Shown here in pieces: positions 27,143 through 36,644 of a stretch of DNA of 64,000 bases. The notes under the pieces were generated by a model. That model worked only from the letters and a program-made list of their open reading frames with translations, ran no database searches and was not told where the DNA came from. Position 1 is the first letter of the stretch; every line of letters begins with the position of its first letter. The position numbers and the translations under genes were made by a program. This DNA is from Gelidibacter gilvus (GTDB lineage: Bacteria; Bacteroidota; Bacteroidia; Flavobacteriales; Flavobacteriaceae): contig NZ_SDDZ01000012.1 of NCBI RefSeq assembly GCF_004115975.1, positions 42,865-106,864 on the forward strand, in the 5' to 3' direction.

Positions 27143-29458
27143 TTATCCTAATACATCCAATTTCGCAAAGCGAAGTAATAATTTTTTAACACCGCCATGC
27201 TCAAAATTGATTTCGGCTTTGGTATCGGCACCGACACCTTCAATTTTAAGAACTTCACCTTTTCCAAAACGCATATGTTCTACAACATTCCCTACCGTCA
27301 ACTTACCGTCAAATAAATTGACATCCGGACTTCCGGTGGACTTTCCAATTGGCTTCAGTTTTGCCGGAGGAATAAATTTAGGCGGTTTTTCTTCTGATTT
27401 TCGTTTTGCCGGTTTTTTGAAACGGATCATATTAGGTTCCACATCTCCAAAAATATCCGCAGACAACATCGGATTAAAGCGTCGATCGTCAATTGGAGTG
27501 ATCACTTCTAAGAAGTTTTCGTCTATTTCCTCAATAAAGCGGCTTGGTTCAGCGTCAATTAATTTTCCCCAACGGTAACGTGACATGGTATAGGTCAGAT
27601 AGGCCTGTTTTTCAGCTCGCGTCAAGGCCACGTAAAATAAACGCCGCTCCTCCTCCAACTCACTGCGGGTGTTCATACTCATTCCACTTGGGAATAGATC
27701 CTCCTCCATGCCCACAATATAGACATACGGAAACTCCAAACCTTTGGCTAAGTGAATGGTCATTAAGGCCACATGGTCTGCATCGCCTTTATCGGCATCC
27801 AAATCGGTGGCCAAGGCTACATCTTCCAAGAATTCAGGTAAAGCACCCGTGGCATCTGCCAATTCTTCTTGTCCTTCAACAAAATCCTTAATCCCATTGA
27901 GTAATTCTTCAATATTTTCCATTTTGGCAATCCCTTCCGGTGTGCCATCATCTCTATATTCTTTGATCAATCCAGTCACTTTGGTCACGTGATCTGCCAG
28001 CTCAAATGCATTTGCTGTTTCGTTCATCACCTGAAAACTTTCTATCATAGTGACAAAATTGAGAAGCTTATTTTTAGTACCGGAATTAATATTGATTTCA
28101 ACTTTATCAATATGCTTCATCACCTCAAAAATGGAGCGGTTAAAGCCATTTGCAGCGACTACCAATCGGTCAATAGTAGTTTGCCCTATACCACGGCCCG
28201 GGAAGTTGATAACGCGTTTGAGCGCCTCCTCATCGGCTGGATTGATAATCAATCGCAAATAAGACAACACATCCTTAATCTCTTTACGCTGATAGAAGGA
28301 TAGACCACCATAAATTCGATAAGGAATACCGCGTTTTCTCAAAGCATCCTCCATAGCACGGGATTGTGCATTGGTACGATATAAAATGGCAAAATCACTA
28401 TTCATCAATTGATGTTCCATTTTATTTTCAAAGATGGAACTTGCCACAAAACGGCCTTCATCACCATCGGTCATCAATCGGTTGACTTTTATCTTAGCCC
28501 CTTCATCATTGGCCGTCCATACCACTTTTTCAAGCTTGGTCTGGTTTTTTTCGATGATGGAGTTGGCCGCATTGACAATGTTCTTGGTCGATCGGTAATT
28601 TTGCTCCAATCGGAACATTTTCACATCGTCATAGTCCTTCTGAAAGTTTAGAATATTGTTGATATTGGCGCCCCTAAAAGCATAAATACTTTGCGCATCA
28701 TCTCCAACCACGCAAATGTTTTGGAATCGGTCCGACAATGCCCTAACTATCAAATACTGGGAATGGTTGGTATCCTGATACTCATCTACCAATATATATC
28801 GGAATCGGTTTTGATATTTGGCCAATACATCTGGGAAGCGCGTGAGCAATTCATTGGTTTTCAATAACAGATCATCAAAATCCATAGCGCCCGCTTTAAA
28901 ACAACGATCGACATAGTTTTTGTAGATATCTCCCAAACGAGGTCGCTTGGCCATCGTATCTGCCTCAATCAGCTCTGGATTCTGGAAGTATGCCTTCACC
29001 GTAATCAAACTGTTTTTATACGATGAAATCCTAGAGCTGATCTGCTTGGTTTTATAAATATCCTTATCCAATCCCATTTCTTTGATAATGGCACCAATCA
29101 AGCGTTGCGAATCCTGCGCATCATAAATGGTGAAATTGCTCGGATAGCCCAATTTATCGGCTTCAATCCGAAGAATTTTTGCAAAAACCGAGTGAAATGT
29201 TCCCATCCAAAGATTCTTTGCTTCACTGCTGCCTACAATATCAGAAATCCTGCCCTTCATTTCACGAGCAGCCTTATTGGTAAACGTCAACGACAAAATA
29301 TTGAACGGGTCAACCCCCAAACTCATTAAGTAAGCAATCCTATACGTCAACACACGAGTTTTACCAGAACCAGCACCCGCAATCACAATCATGGGACCAT
29401 CTTTTTGCAGTGTTGGTGCTAACTGCGCTTCATTTAACTGACTTAAATACTTTTCCAA
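27143..29458 (-). CDS. UvrD/PcrA-type superfamily 1 DNA helicase
   Basis: A 771-residue 3'-5' helicase of DNA repair and replication-conflict resolution. The N-terminal Q motif (LNEAQLAP), Walker A AGAGSGKT (27-34), DEYQDTN (II), GDDAQSIYAFRGA (III), the RLEQNYRST block (IV), and TIHLAKGLEFPYVY (V), ALTRAEKQAYL (VI) are all present. The C-terminus carries a Tudor-like segment (HMRFGKGEVLKIEG...) used for RNA polymerase or partner binding. The start is TTG, at the conserved family N-terminus. No obvious -7 box. Confidence 0.96.
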   Translation of the reverse strand: MEKYLSQLNEAQLAPTLQKDGPMIVIAGAGSGKTRVLTYRIAYLMSLGVDPFNILSLTFTNKAAREMKGRISDIVGSSEAKNLWMGTFHSVFAKILRIEADKLGYPSNFTIYDAQDSQRLIGAIIKEMGLDKDIYKTKQISSRISSYKNSLITVKAYFQNPELIEADTMAKRPRLGDIYKNYVDRCFKAGAMDFDDLLLKTNELLTRFPDVLAKYQNRFRYILVDEYQDTNHSQYLIVRALSDRFQNICVVGDDAQSIYAFRGANINNILNFQKDYDDVKMFRLEQNYRSTKNIVNAANSIIEKNQTKLEKVVWTANDEGAKIKVNRLMTDGDEGRFVASSIFENKMEHQLMNSDFAILYRTNAQSRAMEDALRKRGIPYRIYGGLSFYQRKEIKDVLSYLRLIINPADEEALKRVINFPGRGIGQTTIDRLVVAANGFNRSIFEVMKHIDKVEININSGTKNKLLNFVTMIESFQVMNETANAFELADHVTKVTGLIKEYRDDGTPEGIAKMENIEELLNGIKDFVEGQEELADATGALPEFLEDVALATDLDADKGDADHVALMTIHLAKGLEFPYVYIVGMEEDLFPSGMSMNTRSELEEERRLFYVALTRAEKQAYLTYTMSRYRWGKLIDAEPSRFIEEIDENFLEVITPIDDRRFNPMLSADIFGDVEPNMIRFKKPAKRKSEEKPPKFIPPAKLKPIGKSTGSPDVNLFDGKLTVGNVVEHMRFGKGEVLKIEGVGADTKAEINFEHGGVKKLLLRFAKLDVLG

Positions 29459-29605
29459 ATCTCTTTCAATTATTAATCCGTGAAATTAACCAAAGCTTCT
29501 GTTTTTAGAGAACGTTTTTATCAATAATTATAAACAATTGCAATTGTTTTTCATCTTTAAAAGAAAAAGAATACCTTTAGAATGATTACGTAAAAAAAAC
29601 AGCCC

Positions 29606-30880
29606 ATGAACTATTCCCTCCTCCTTATTTGTCTCTTCGGAAGCATACTGTTAAACGCCCAAACTGATTTAGAAACCGATTGTAATGCTATAGAATCTAA
29701 AGTAATTGAATGGCGACGACATTTCCACGAACACCCCGAACTGAGCAATCGGGAATTTAAAACAGCCGAAAAAATTGCGGAGCACTTAAACTCTTTGGGC
29801 ATTGAAGTTCAAACTGGTGTTGCAAAAACTGGCGTTGTGGGACTTTTAAAAGGAAATAACCCAGGCAAAGTTGTGGCCTTGAGGGCGGATATTGATGCAC
29901 TTCCTGTCACTGAGCGTAATGAATTGCCGTTTAGATCGAAAGTTGAAACAGAATTTATGGGCACCAAAACTGGGGTGATGCACGCCTGTGGGCATGATAC
30001 CCACACTGCTATTTTAATGGGCGTTGCCGAGGTTTTATCCAAACATAAAGATAAAATCAATGGGACCGTGAAATTCATTTTCCAACCTGCAGAAGAAGGT
30101 CCGCCTCCTGGAGAAGAAGGTGGCGCCAAACTCATGATCAAAGAAGGCGTGTTGGAAAACCCAAAAGTTGACGCGATTTTTGGATTGCATATCAATTCAG
30201 CAACGCCTGTAGGCACGATCTTATACAAATCTGGTGGTATTATGGCTGCCGTGGAGCGGTTTGTTATTAATGTGAAGGGCAAACAAACTCATGGCTCCCA
30301 GCCTTGGCTTGGCGTAGATCCTATTTTGATTTCAGCAAAAATCATTGACGGCTTTCAGTCTATTGTCAGCAGAGAGCTAGACTTGACCAAGGAAGCGGCT
30401 GTGATTACCGTAGGGAAAATCACTAGTGGCGTACGCTTCAATATTATACCTGAAAGTGCCGAACTCATTGGAACTGTACGTTCGTTGGATCCTGATATGA
30501 AAGCAAAAATCATCAAACGTATGACTGAAATGACCGAAACCATTGCCAAAGCTTATGGCGGCGAAGCTACTATTGTCTTTGAGAACTTTACATCCATAAC
30601 GTACAACGATCCGGATTTAACGGCTACAATGTTGCCAACGCTTCAAAAAGTAGCAGGAAATGACCATGTTCTGATTACAAAAGCCGTCACCGGTGGAGAA
30701 GATTTCTCCTATTTTCAAGAAGTGGTACCTGGGCTATTTTTTTTCCTGGGTGGAATGACCCCAGGGAATATCGAAGTTTTTCCACATCACACGCCAGATT
30801 TTGTCATTGACGAAAGTGGGATGTTATTGGGAGTTAAAACAATGACGCAGTTGGCGATTGATTATTTGGAACTGGATTAG
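29606..30880 (+). CDS. M20-family amidohydrolase (secreted)
   Basis: A 424-residue zinc amidohydrolase of the AbgA/hippurate hydrolase group. It has a signal peptide (1-19, ...ILLNAQ) and the HACGHDTH metal motif with Cys128, His130 and His133, Glu163-Glu164 in PAEEG, and His195 in FGLHINS; the dimerisation domain occupies about 210-320. Members cleave N-acyl amino acids or aminoacyl conjugates; the substrate here is not determined. Monocistronic; REP-like hairpin downstream. Confidence 0.94.
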   Translation: MNYSLLLICLFGSILLNAQTDLETDCNAIESKVIEWRRHFHEHPELSNREFKTAEKIAEHLNSLGIEVQTGVAKTGVVGLLKGNNPGKVVALRADIDALPVTERNELPFRSKVETEFMGTKTGVMHACGHDTHTAILMGVAEVLSKHKDKINGTVKFIFQPAEEGPPPGEEGGAKLMIKEGVLENPKVDAIFGLHINSATPVGTILYKSGGIMAAVERFVINVKGKQTHGSQPWLGVDPILISAKIIDGFQSIVSRELDLTKEAAVITVGKITSGVRFNIIPESAELIGTVRSLDPDMKAKIIKRMTEMTETIAKAYGGEATIVFENFTSITYNDPDLTATMLPTLQKVAGNDHVLITKAVTGGEDFSYFQEVVPGLFFFLGGMTPGNIEVFPHHTPDFVIDESGMLLGVKTMTQLAIDYLELD

Positions 30881-30890
30881 TTTTGGTGTT

Positions 30891-30933
30891 TCCCGCCTTC
30901 GCAAAAGCTACCCGCCTACGGACGGGCAGGCGG
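30891..30933. repeat. REP-like GC-rich hairpin
   Basis: TCCCGCCTTCG, AAAAGCTA, CCCGCC and TACGGACGGGCAGGCGG segments make an imperfect inverted repeat of the type seen at 13441, here on the opposite strand with an internal partial duplication. It lies 10 bp after the M20 gene stop. Confidence 0.8.
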
Positions 30934-31085
30934 ATGGTCAGGCTTGTTTCTAGTAGAAATCTAAATTTAACAATGTAATCTCTTAAATAACAACTATTTT
31001 AAATCTCTAGATTTAGATGCGAAATGCGCGCTTTTTATGCGTGATTCATCCTTTTAACGTTATTATCACATAAATCTGAATGCCA

Positions 31086-32657
31086 CTACTTCTTTTTCCC
31101 ATCCCCCGTCAATACGCTTGCCAATCCTGCTTTAATGCTTATCCATAGGAAATTGAAAATTGATTTGGTATGATCGCGTTCAATGCCTTCTTTATTACCG
31201 TCCCTAAATCCATCAGATTCACGATCACTGTTTTTAGCAATAAACAAATTCGCTATGGCGGATAGGACCTTGTTTTTCTTTTCGCCTTCACCATCTAATA
31301 TTTCAACTTTAAAATCCTCATAATTTACTCGCATATCCACCCTGGAGGTGTTGGCATCTCCTGATACTGTCGCAAAGGTTTTTAAAAGTTCGCCTTCAAG
31401 CTTCACTTTCAAATTGGGTTGCGAAAACGGATTCAAATCTGCCGCGGGAAGCTTCCCAATATCAACTCTAAATACAAAGGCATCATTGACGTTATTAACA
31501 TCAAATTCCCACTTCACTTTTAACGGCGTTCGCGCCATAAAAACAGCATCAATATCTAAAGTGGTTTTTTCCGATTCGCCATAAGTGTTACTTATGTTTT
31601 TTATGTCGACGTTCATTTTTGTGAATGAAAGTTCCCCTGCGCCCATATCGGCATTCACTTTTTCCGAGTACACAATGGATGCGTTCTTAAGAAAAATATC
31701 ACTTAAAGTTAAATTAAACTTAAGCTCTCTTAACATTCTACTATATAGAATCTTACGCGTGAGATCATCAGCAACTAACTTGTTTCTGTAAATATTCATT
31801 TCTGGATTTTCAAAAGTAATCTTTGGGCTTTTAAAATAAAACACAGAATCCTTTTCATATCCGAATTTATGATCCTCCACAACCAATGAAGCTATAGTCA
31901 CATCAAAATGATCGCGCTCAATAGGGATCATTTTATCATATGTTGCTTTGGAATATTTGGTATACATTTTCATTTGGTTAAAAACCGCTTTATCTTGAGT
32001 GATACTCGCAGAAGCTATTTCCAAATTTTCATAAACACCCATACTATAGAATAAGTCGGTGTACGAGATATTATAATCGGTGTATTTAAAAGGAATACGA
32101 TTATTAACGGAAGCAGGGTCTATAGCAATGTCCAAAACATTTGCAGTGAATTTTTCTGTATAAAACAGAAGAGAGTCCGTTTCGATATCCTTAATGCTGA
32201 TTTCTGCATTCTGGATATTAAATCTACCCACCTTAATCTCTTCTTTGAACTTCTCTAGGGAAGAATTCTGATATTCGTTTTTCGGAATGGCGCTATTGTG
32301 GTTATACCGCAACTTAGGACTTCTCAACTGTACGCTTTTTACATGAATCTGATCATTCAAGAGATAGCTCCAAAGCCCGAAACCACCAACCATCAAGGTG
32401 TCGAGATCAACCTCGATATTTGCTTTTGAAGTATGGCTGCCCCTATTCACTATTTTAGGCTGTACCATCACGACATCTCCTCGCCATACGCTGACGTCCA
32501 AAGATTTGTAATCCACACTTAGGTTTTCCGGAAGCTCTGTTTTAAGGAAATTTTCAAGTTTTGAAGAGACCATAGCATTTGCCACAAAATAGCCCACAAT
32601 AGCAAGGACTAACACAGTGGATACTATTATCACAGTAATTTTTACAGGTTTGGTCAT
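31086..32657 (-). CDS. AsmA/DUF748-like membrane-anchored protein
   Basis: A 523-residue protein with a single N-terminal anchor (about 7-29, ITVIIVSTVLVLAIVGYFVANAMV), then a long beta-rich periplasmic region with SLDVSVWRGDVVMVQPKIV, as in AsmA/DUF748 repeat proteins. The C-terminal helix KSIFNFLWISIKAGLASVLTG is amphipathic and resembles the ends of AsmA-like proteins. Such proteins bridge inner and outer membranes for phospholipid transport. The function of this member is an inference. Confidence 0.8.
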   Translation of the reverse strand: MTKPVKITVIIVSTVLVLAIVGYFVANAMVSSKLENFLKTELPENLSVDYKSLDVSVWRGDVVMVQPKIVNRGSHTSKANIEVDLDTLMVGGFGLWSYLLNDQIHVKSVQLRSPKLRYNHNSAIPKNEYQNSSLEKFKEEIKVGRFNIQNAEISIKDIETDSLLFYTEKFTANVLDIAIDPASVNNRIPFKYTDYNISYTDLFYSMGVYENLEIASASITQDKAVFNQMKMYTKYSKATYDKMIPIERDHFDVTIASLVVEDHKFGYEKDSVFYFKSPKITFENPEMNIYRNKLVADDLTRKILYSRMLRELKFNLTLSDIFLKNASIVYSEKVNADMGAGELSFTKMNVDIKNISNTYGESEKTTLDIDAVFMARTPLKVKWEFDVNNVNDAFVFRVDIGKLPAADLNPFSQPNLKVKLEGELLKTFATVSGDANTSRVDMRVNYEDFKVEILDGEGEKKNKVLSAIANLFIAKNSDRESDGFRDGNKEGIERDHTKSIFNFLWISIKAGLASVLTGDGKKK

Positions 32658-32820
32658 AGTTTAAAGATATGCCTTTACAGGCATCTGTTTTAAAAGCTGA
32701 AATAAAAAATTAAACTTACAACAACTCTAATCCAGTTGTGTGCTCAAATTTCTGTTTTTTTAACTTCTTTGCGAAATTTTAAAAAAAACATCTTATGTTT
32801 GATAAAACTTAACACCTCTT

Positions 32821-33345
32821 ATGGATTTAGTACCAAAACTCATTGACGCCTTACTTTATGCAATCCCAGCATTAATCACTGGGCTTATAGCTTATTATTT
32901 TTTTAAGGAGCACACTAAAAACGAAGACGGCAGAAGACGTTTTCTACTTCAAAAAGACATGCAGGTCAACGCCATGCCCTTACGCCTTCAAGCCTATGAA
33001 CGGATGGCTCTATTCTTGGAACGCATTACACCTTCAAAAATACTCATAAGAGTAAAGCCAACGTCTTCTGACAAAGATGATTACGAGAGCTTACTTATAA
33101 CAAGCATTGAACAGGAATTTGAACATAATCTGTCGCAACAAATCTATGTTACTGACGACTGTTGGAACATTATTTGCGCCGCAAAAAACGCAACAATACA
33201 ACTCATCAGAAAAGCCAGCCTTCTAGAAAAAACCGATACTGCCAACAAATTAAGAGAAGTTGTTTTGACTGAAATGATGGAGAAACGAGCGCCTAGTGAT
33301 GCAGCACTTTCTTACATCAAACAGGAAGTAAGTGACATGTGGTAA
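32821..33345 (+). CDS. conserved hypothetical membrane-anchored protein (DUF7935-like)
   Basis: A 174-residue protein with one N-terminal membrane helix (about 6-27, LIDALLYAIPALITGLIAYYFF) followed by a soluble helical domain rich in charged residues (MQVNAMPLRLQAYERMALFLERI...). I believe it belongs to a Bacteroidota-restricted family (DUF7935), not verified. No catalytic motif. Divergent from the AsmA-like gene and convergent with the patatin gene. Confidence 0.75.
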   Translation: MDLVPKLIDALLYAIPALITGLIAYYFFKEHTKNEDGRRRFLLQKDMQVNAMPLRLQAYERMALFLERITPSKILIRVKPTSSDKDDYESLLITSIEQEFEHNLSQQIYVTDDCWNIICAAKNATIQLIRKASLLEKTDTANKLREVVLTEMMEKRAPSDAALSYIKQEVSDMW

Positions 33346-33395
33346 ATCGTATTGTTTTTAGTCACGCATAAAGCACCAAGTTATATTTCTTTTAA

Positions 33396-34310
33396 CTATT
33401 CTGTTTTCTCAAGTTCTACTGGACTTATTTCTTGGTTTTTGTATTTTGCAAAATCAAATCCACTTTGCCACCATAAAGTCATTTTATCCTTGTTGAAAAC
33501 CAATGAATTGGTAGTCAAAACGGTTGGGGTATAATAAAAATTAATAATCGCATTTTGGTTGTTGGCCACAAACTTTCCAATTCGGATGTTTTGAAATTCG
33601 ATTCTATCCAACATGAACGCAAACATATTGGTCAGCAATGAAAACGCATTTAAAGAAGGCATCCTGTTATACTGGGTAACTTCAGTCTGTAAAACCACCG
33701 CGTCCACTACCGTTGCACCGCGCCTAATAGCCTCTTCTATAGGCACCATCGACCCCAAACCGCCATCGGCATATTCACAACCATCCTTTTTTGCCAAGGA
33801 CATAAAAGGTGTATAATTGCACGAGATCCATACCCAATCCATAAATTCTTCGTAATCAAAGTCTTTAACAGATTTGTACTCCACCTGATTGAGGGACAGA
33901 TTTGAAACCGTCACAACCACGTCAGCTTTCAAGGCTTTTAAGGCATTAAACCCCTCTTCGGTAACGTGTGATCGGATAAATCTTTTTAAATTATGGCTTT
34001 CACCAAAGGTTTTACTTCCACTAAAAAGATTTCGTAACACATTGAAATGATTGATACTAATGGTCTCAATACCTTTTCTCTTTTTGATGTTAAAGGGACA
34101 GACATTAAAAATATCGCTCTGAGTCACATTCGTATAGATTTCCTTAATTTCCTTCACCTTATTTAATGCCAAATGAGATACCAACAAGCTTCCCGTAGAA
34201 GTACCAATGAATAAATCGTAGTCAAGTTTCTTGTTTTCAATAAGATACTGTGCCACCCCACCTGCAAACGCACCTTTACTCCCTCCTCCTGATATGACTA
34301 ATGCCCTCAT
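33396..34310 (-). CDS. patatin-like phospholipase
   Basis: A 304-residue patatin-fold acyl hydrolase. It has the oxyanion loop GGGSKGAFAGG (8-18), nucleophile Ser38 in GTSTGS, and the catalytic dyad Asp in ADGGLGS near residue 180. It is cytoplasmic (no signal peptide) and probably a phospholipase or lysophospholipase acting on membrane lipids. Two tandem REP-like hairpins lie just upstream of its start. Confidence 0.93.
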   Translation of the reverse strand: MRALVISGGGSKGAFAGGVAQYLIENKKLDYDLFIGTSTGSLLVSHLALNKVKEIKEIYTNVTQSDIFNVCPFNIKKRKGIETISINHFNVLRNLFSGSKTFGESHNLKRFIRSHVTEEGFNALKALKADVVVTVSNLSLNQVEYKSVKDFDYEEFMDWVWISCNYTPFMSLAKKDGCEYADGGLGSMVPIEEAIRRGATVVDAVVLQTEVTQYNRMPSLNAFSLLTNMFAFMLDRIEFQNIRIGKFVANNQNAIINFYYTPTVLTTNSLVFNKDKMTLWWQSGFDFAKYKNQEISPVELEKTE

Positions 34311-34338
34311 TTATTTTTTGTTGTTTTTCGTTTCTCAT

Positions 34339-34410
34339 TTCCCGCCTCCGCAAATGCTACGGACGGGCAGGCTAGTTTCCCGCCTCCGCAAATGCTACGG
34401 ACGGGCAGGT
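34339..34410. repeat. two tandem REP-like hairpins
   Basis: Two nearly identical copies (about 34340-34372 and 34379-34410) read CCCGCCTCCG-CAAATGCTA-CGGACGGGCAGG and are separated by TTAGTTT-like sequence. This is the cleanest copy of the element and defines its consensus. Confidence 0.9.
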
Positions 34411-34456
34411 TAGTTTCTCGTTTGAAAATTATTCTATTTATCTATATTCTTTGTTC

Positions 34457-36451
34457 CTATTTCTCCAATTCATCAAGAACCTGCTGATATGCTTCAATAT
34501 TTTGAAGTTCCAACAACAATTCCTTTGCAAACTTTTGAAATCTCCAATTGTGATGAGTTGTTGCTTGAATTAAATTGGCCAAAGATATTTTATCGAACCC
34601 ATTGATCAATTTTAGATAATTAAACGCATTCATCCGCAAATCAAAACTAAACCTTGGATCGGTATAACTTCTTAATTCTTCAAAAATTTCTTGTTTTTTA
34701 TCCGATTGATATTCTATCGTATTTAAATGTAAGGCCAACCAAAGCAATTTCACATTATAATCGTTAAATCCATAAATATCTTTGGTTTGATGGAGATATT
34801 TAGCGCGATCGCTTGGGAAATTTACCCATAAATTATACAACGCACTCTCAATCGTCACGTAGGATGCGTCGTTTAAAAGTGTTTCATACATTTTTTTAAA
34901 TTCGACTGGAATAGCGGCCATCTTTTGAGCAATAGCTTGGCGCACCTCAAAATTATTATTAAAATCCTCCAACTCAACCTCGTAACTGGGTTGCGAAAGA
35001 ATCTTAATTTTCGCTTTATCAGAAATATCCGAAACCAAATAATCCCCACATTTTGAGGGATAGGTTTCACAGCAAACATCCATGTATTCTTGAATAAACG
35101 CTGATTTTTTCAAACTCTGAACCATCACATCTTGCGGCAACACACGGTCTTCTAACCATATCTTTACAAATTCTGACAAATCCTGACCGCTTGCCAACTC
35201 CACTTCTTGAATAAAATCAGACGTTTCAACATTTTTGTATTGATGCTTTAGTAGATAATTTCTCACAGCCAATGCAAAAGCATCTTCCCCAACCTGCTCC
35301 CGCAACACATGCAAGGCCCAGCATCCTTTTTGATAAAAAGTCACGCTACTGGATTTCGGATCAAGCAAAGACGTTGCATCTCCTGCATTTTCTTGCCCTA
35401 AAAGCTGCTGGGCGTACTCGTGCAATCGCCAATAGTAATAGTTATCCCCAAACACGTCACGCTCTGCCAAGAGCGCGTAATACGTCGCAAATCCTTCCTG
35501 CAACCAATGATGCTCACCACTTGTAGCTGTTACCATATTGCCAAACCACTGATGTGCCAGCTCGTGGGCATTGACGTTGACATAGTTCCGGTCGTTAAAC
35601 CCAATAGCATCCACTACCATAGCATCTGAAAAGATGGTCAAAGTGGTGTTTTCCATCCCAGAATATAAAAAATCCTTGACCGGAACTTGTTTATAGATTT
35701 CCCAAGGATATGGCACACCAATCGCTTCTTCCAAAAAATCAAATAGCTGTTTGCTATAGCGATAAGTGGACTCTACTTTGGCTGAATCTTCTGGATAATA
35801 GTAATATTCTAAGGGAACGCCACTTTCTGAAATTTCCGTTCTTTTATTGTAATTGCCAATGGCAAGCGCTACGAGATAACTGCTCATTGGCTTGCTCATA
35901 TCATAATGCCATGTTGTTTGGTTTTGCGTGATGGCTTCTTTTGAAACAAGCTCACCATTCGCCAAAACCTCATAACCATCATCAAAAGAAATGGATAAAT
36001 CAAATTCAATCTTTTCATTTGTATCGTCAATACTTGGCAACCAGTTACTCGTGTACTTCCCTTGTCCCTGTGTCCAAATTTGATCATCTATAAAGTATAA
36101 AGCTTTTTTCGGCTCAGCGGAATACCAAAAAGTCAACAGATAGTCTTTTTCGGCTTTAAATTTGTTGATGATTATAATTTTATCGGATTCAATTCCAAAA
36201 TCACTGGCTTCGACATCATCCGTAGTGACATCCTTCAATTCTACACTTCTGAAGTTCATATTTATGGCGTCGAGATACACAGAGTCCACCTCCTTTAAAA
36301 CTTTAAAATAAACAAAGACAAACCCAGAAACCTGTTTGGTGTCTTTAAAATTTAGTTCCGCCTTTAGCTTTTTAAAATCAACAGCATCAGCCTGTTGTGC
36401 AGCAGCAACTCCGAAAACAAAAACAAGACAAAGCGAAAGAAGACGTTTCAT
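34457..36451 (-). CDS. M1 family aminopeptidase (secreted)
   Basis: A 664-residue zinc aminopeptidase. It has a signal peptide (1-19, ...FGVAAAQ), exopeptidase motif SGMEN (in place of GAMEN), zinc site HELAH with His296, Glu297 and His300, and third ligand Glu319 in WLQEGFATYY. A C-terminal HEAT-like helical domain follows. It removes N-terminal residues from peptides in the periplasm. It contrasts with the degenerate M1 domain at 10600. Confidence 0.95.
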   Translation of the reverse strand: MKRLLSLCLVFVFGVAAAQQADAVDFKKLKAELNFKDTKQVSGFVFVYFKVLKEVDSVYLDAINMNFRSVELKDVTTDDVEASDFGIESDKIIIINKFKAEKDYLLTFWYSAEPKKALYFIDDQIWTQGQGKYTSNWLPSIDDTNEKIEFDLSISFDDGYEVLANGELVSKEAITQNQTTWHYDMSKPMSSYLVALAIGNYNKRTEISESGVPLEYYYYPEDSAKVESTYRYSKQLFDFLEEAIGVPYPWEIYKQVPVKDFLYSGMENTTLTIFSDAMVVDAIGFNDRNYVNVNAHELAHQWFGNMVTATSGEHHWLQEGFATYYALLAERDVFGDNYYYWRLHEYAQQLLGQENAGDATSLLDPKSSSVTFYQKGCWALHVLREQVGEDAFALAVRNYLLKHQYKNVETSDFIQEVELASGQDLSEFVKIWLEDRVLPQDVMVQSLKKSAFIQEYMDVCCETYPSKCGDYLVSDISDKAKIKILSQPSYEVELEDFNNNFEVRQAIAQKMAAIPVEFKKMYETLLNDASYVTIESALYNLWVNFPSDRAKYLHQTKDIYGFNDYNVKLLWLALHLNTIEYQSDKKQEIFEELRSYTDPRFSFDLRMNAFNYLKLINGFDKISLANLIQATTHHNWRFQKFAKELLLELQNIEAYQQVLDELEK

Positions 36452-36521
36452 TTATGGACTTTAGTTAAGATATGACCAAAATAAGAAAATAAAAACGATA
36501 ATTCTGTAATGCGAATAAGCC

Positions 36522-36554
36522 TTTGTGAAACTTCTATTTCTTTGCGTAACTTTG
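36522..36554 (+). promoter_or_regulatory. promoter of recG
   Basis: TTTG (36522-36525) and TAACTTTG (36547-36554) with a 21-bp spacer match the Bacteroidota -33/-7 consensus. The promoter lies inside the longer reading frame opening at 36525, so translation must begin downstream, at ATG 36645. Confidence 0.7.
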
Positions 36555-36644
36555 CGATATAGCTATTGCACAAAGGAGACACAAAGGCACCACAAGTTCA
36601 ATTTGGTGGTCATTCAATGGACTTCCGTGCTTCGCAAGACAAAC

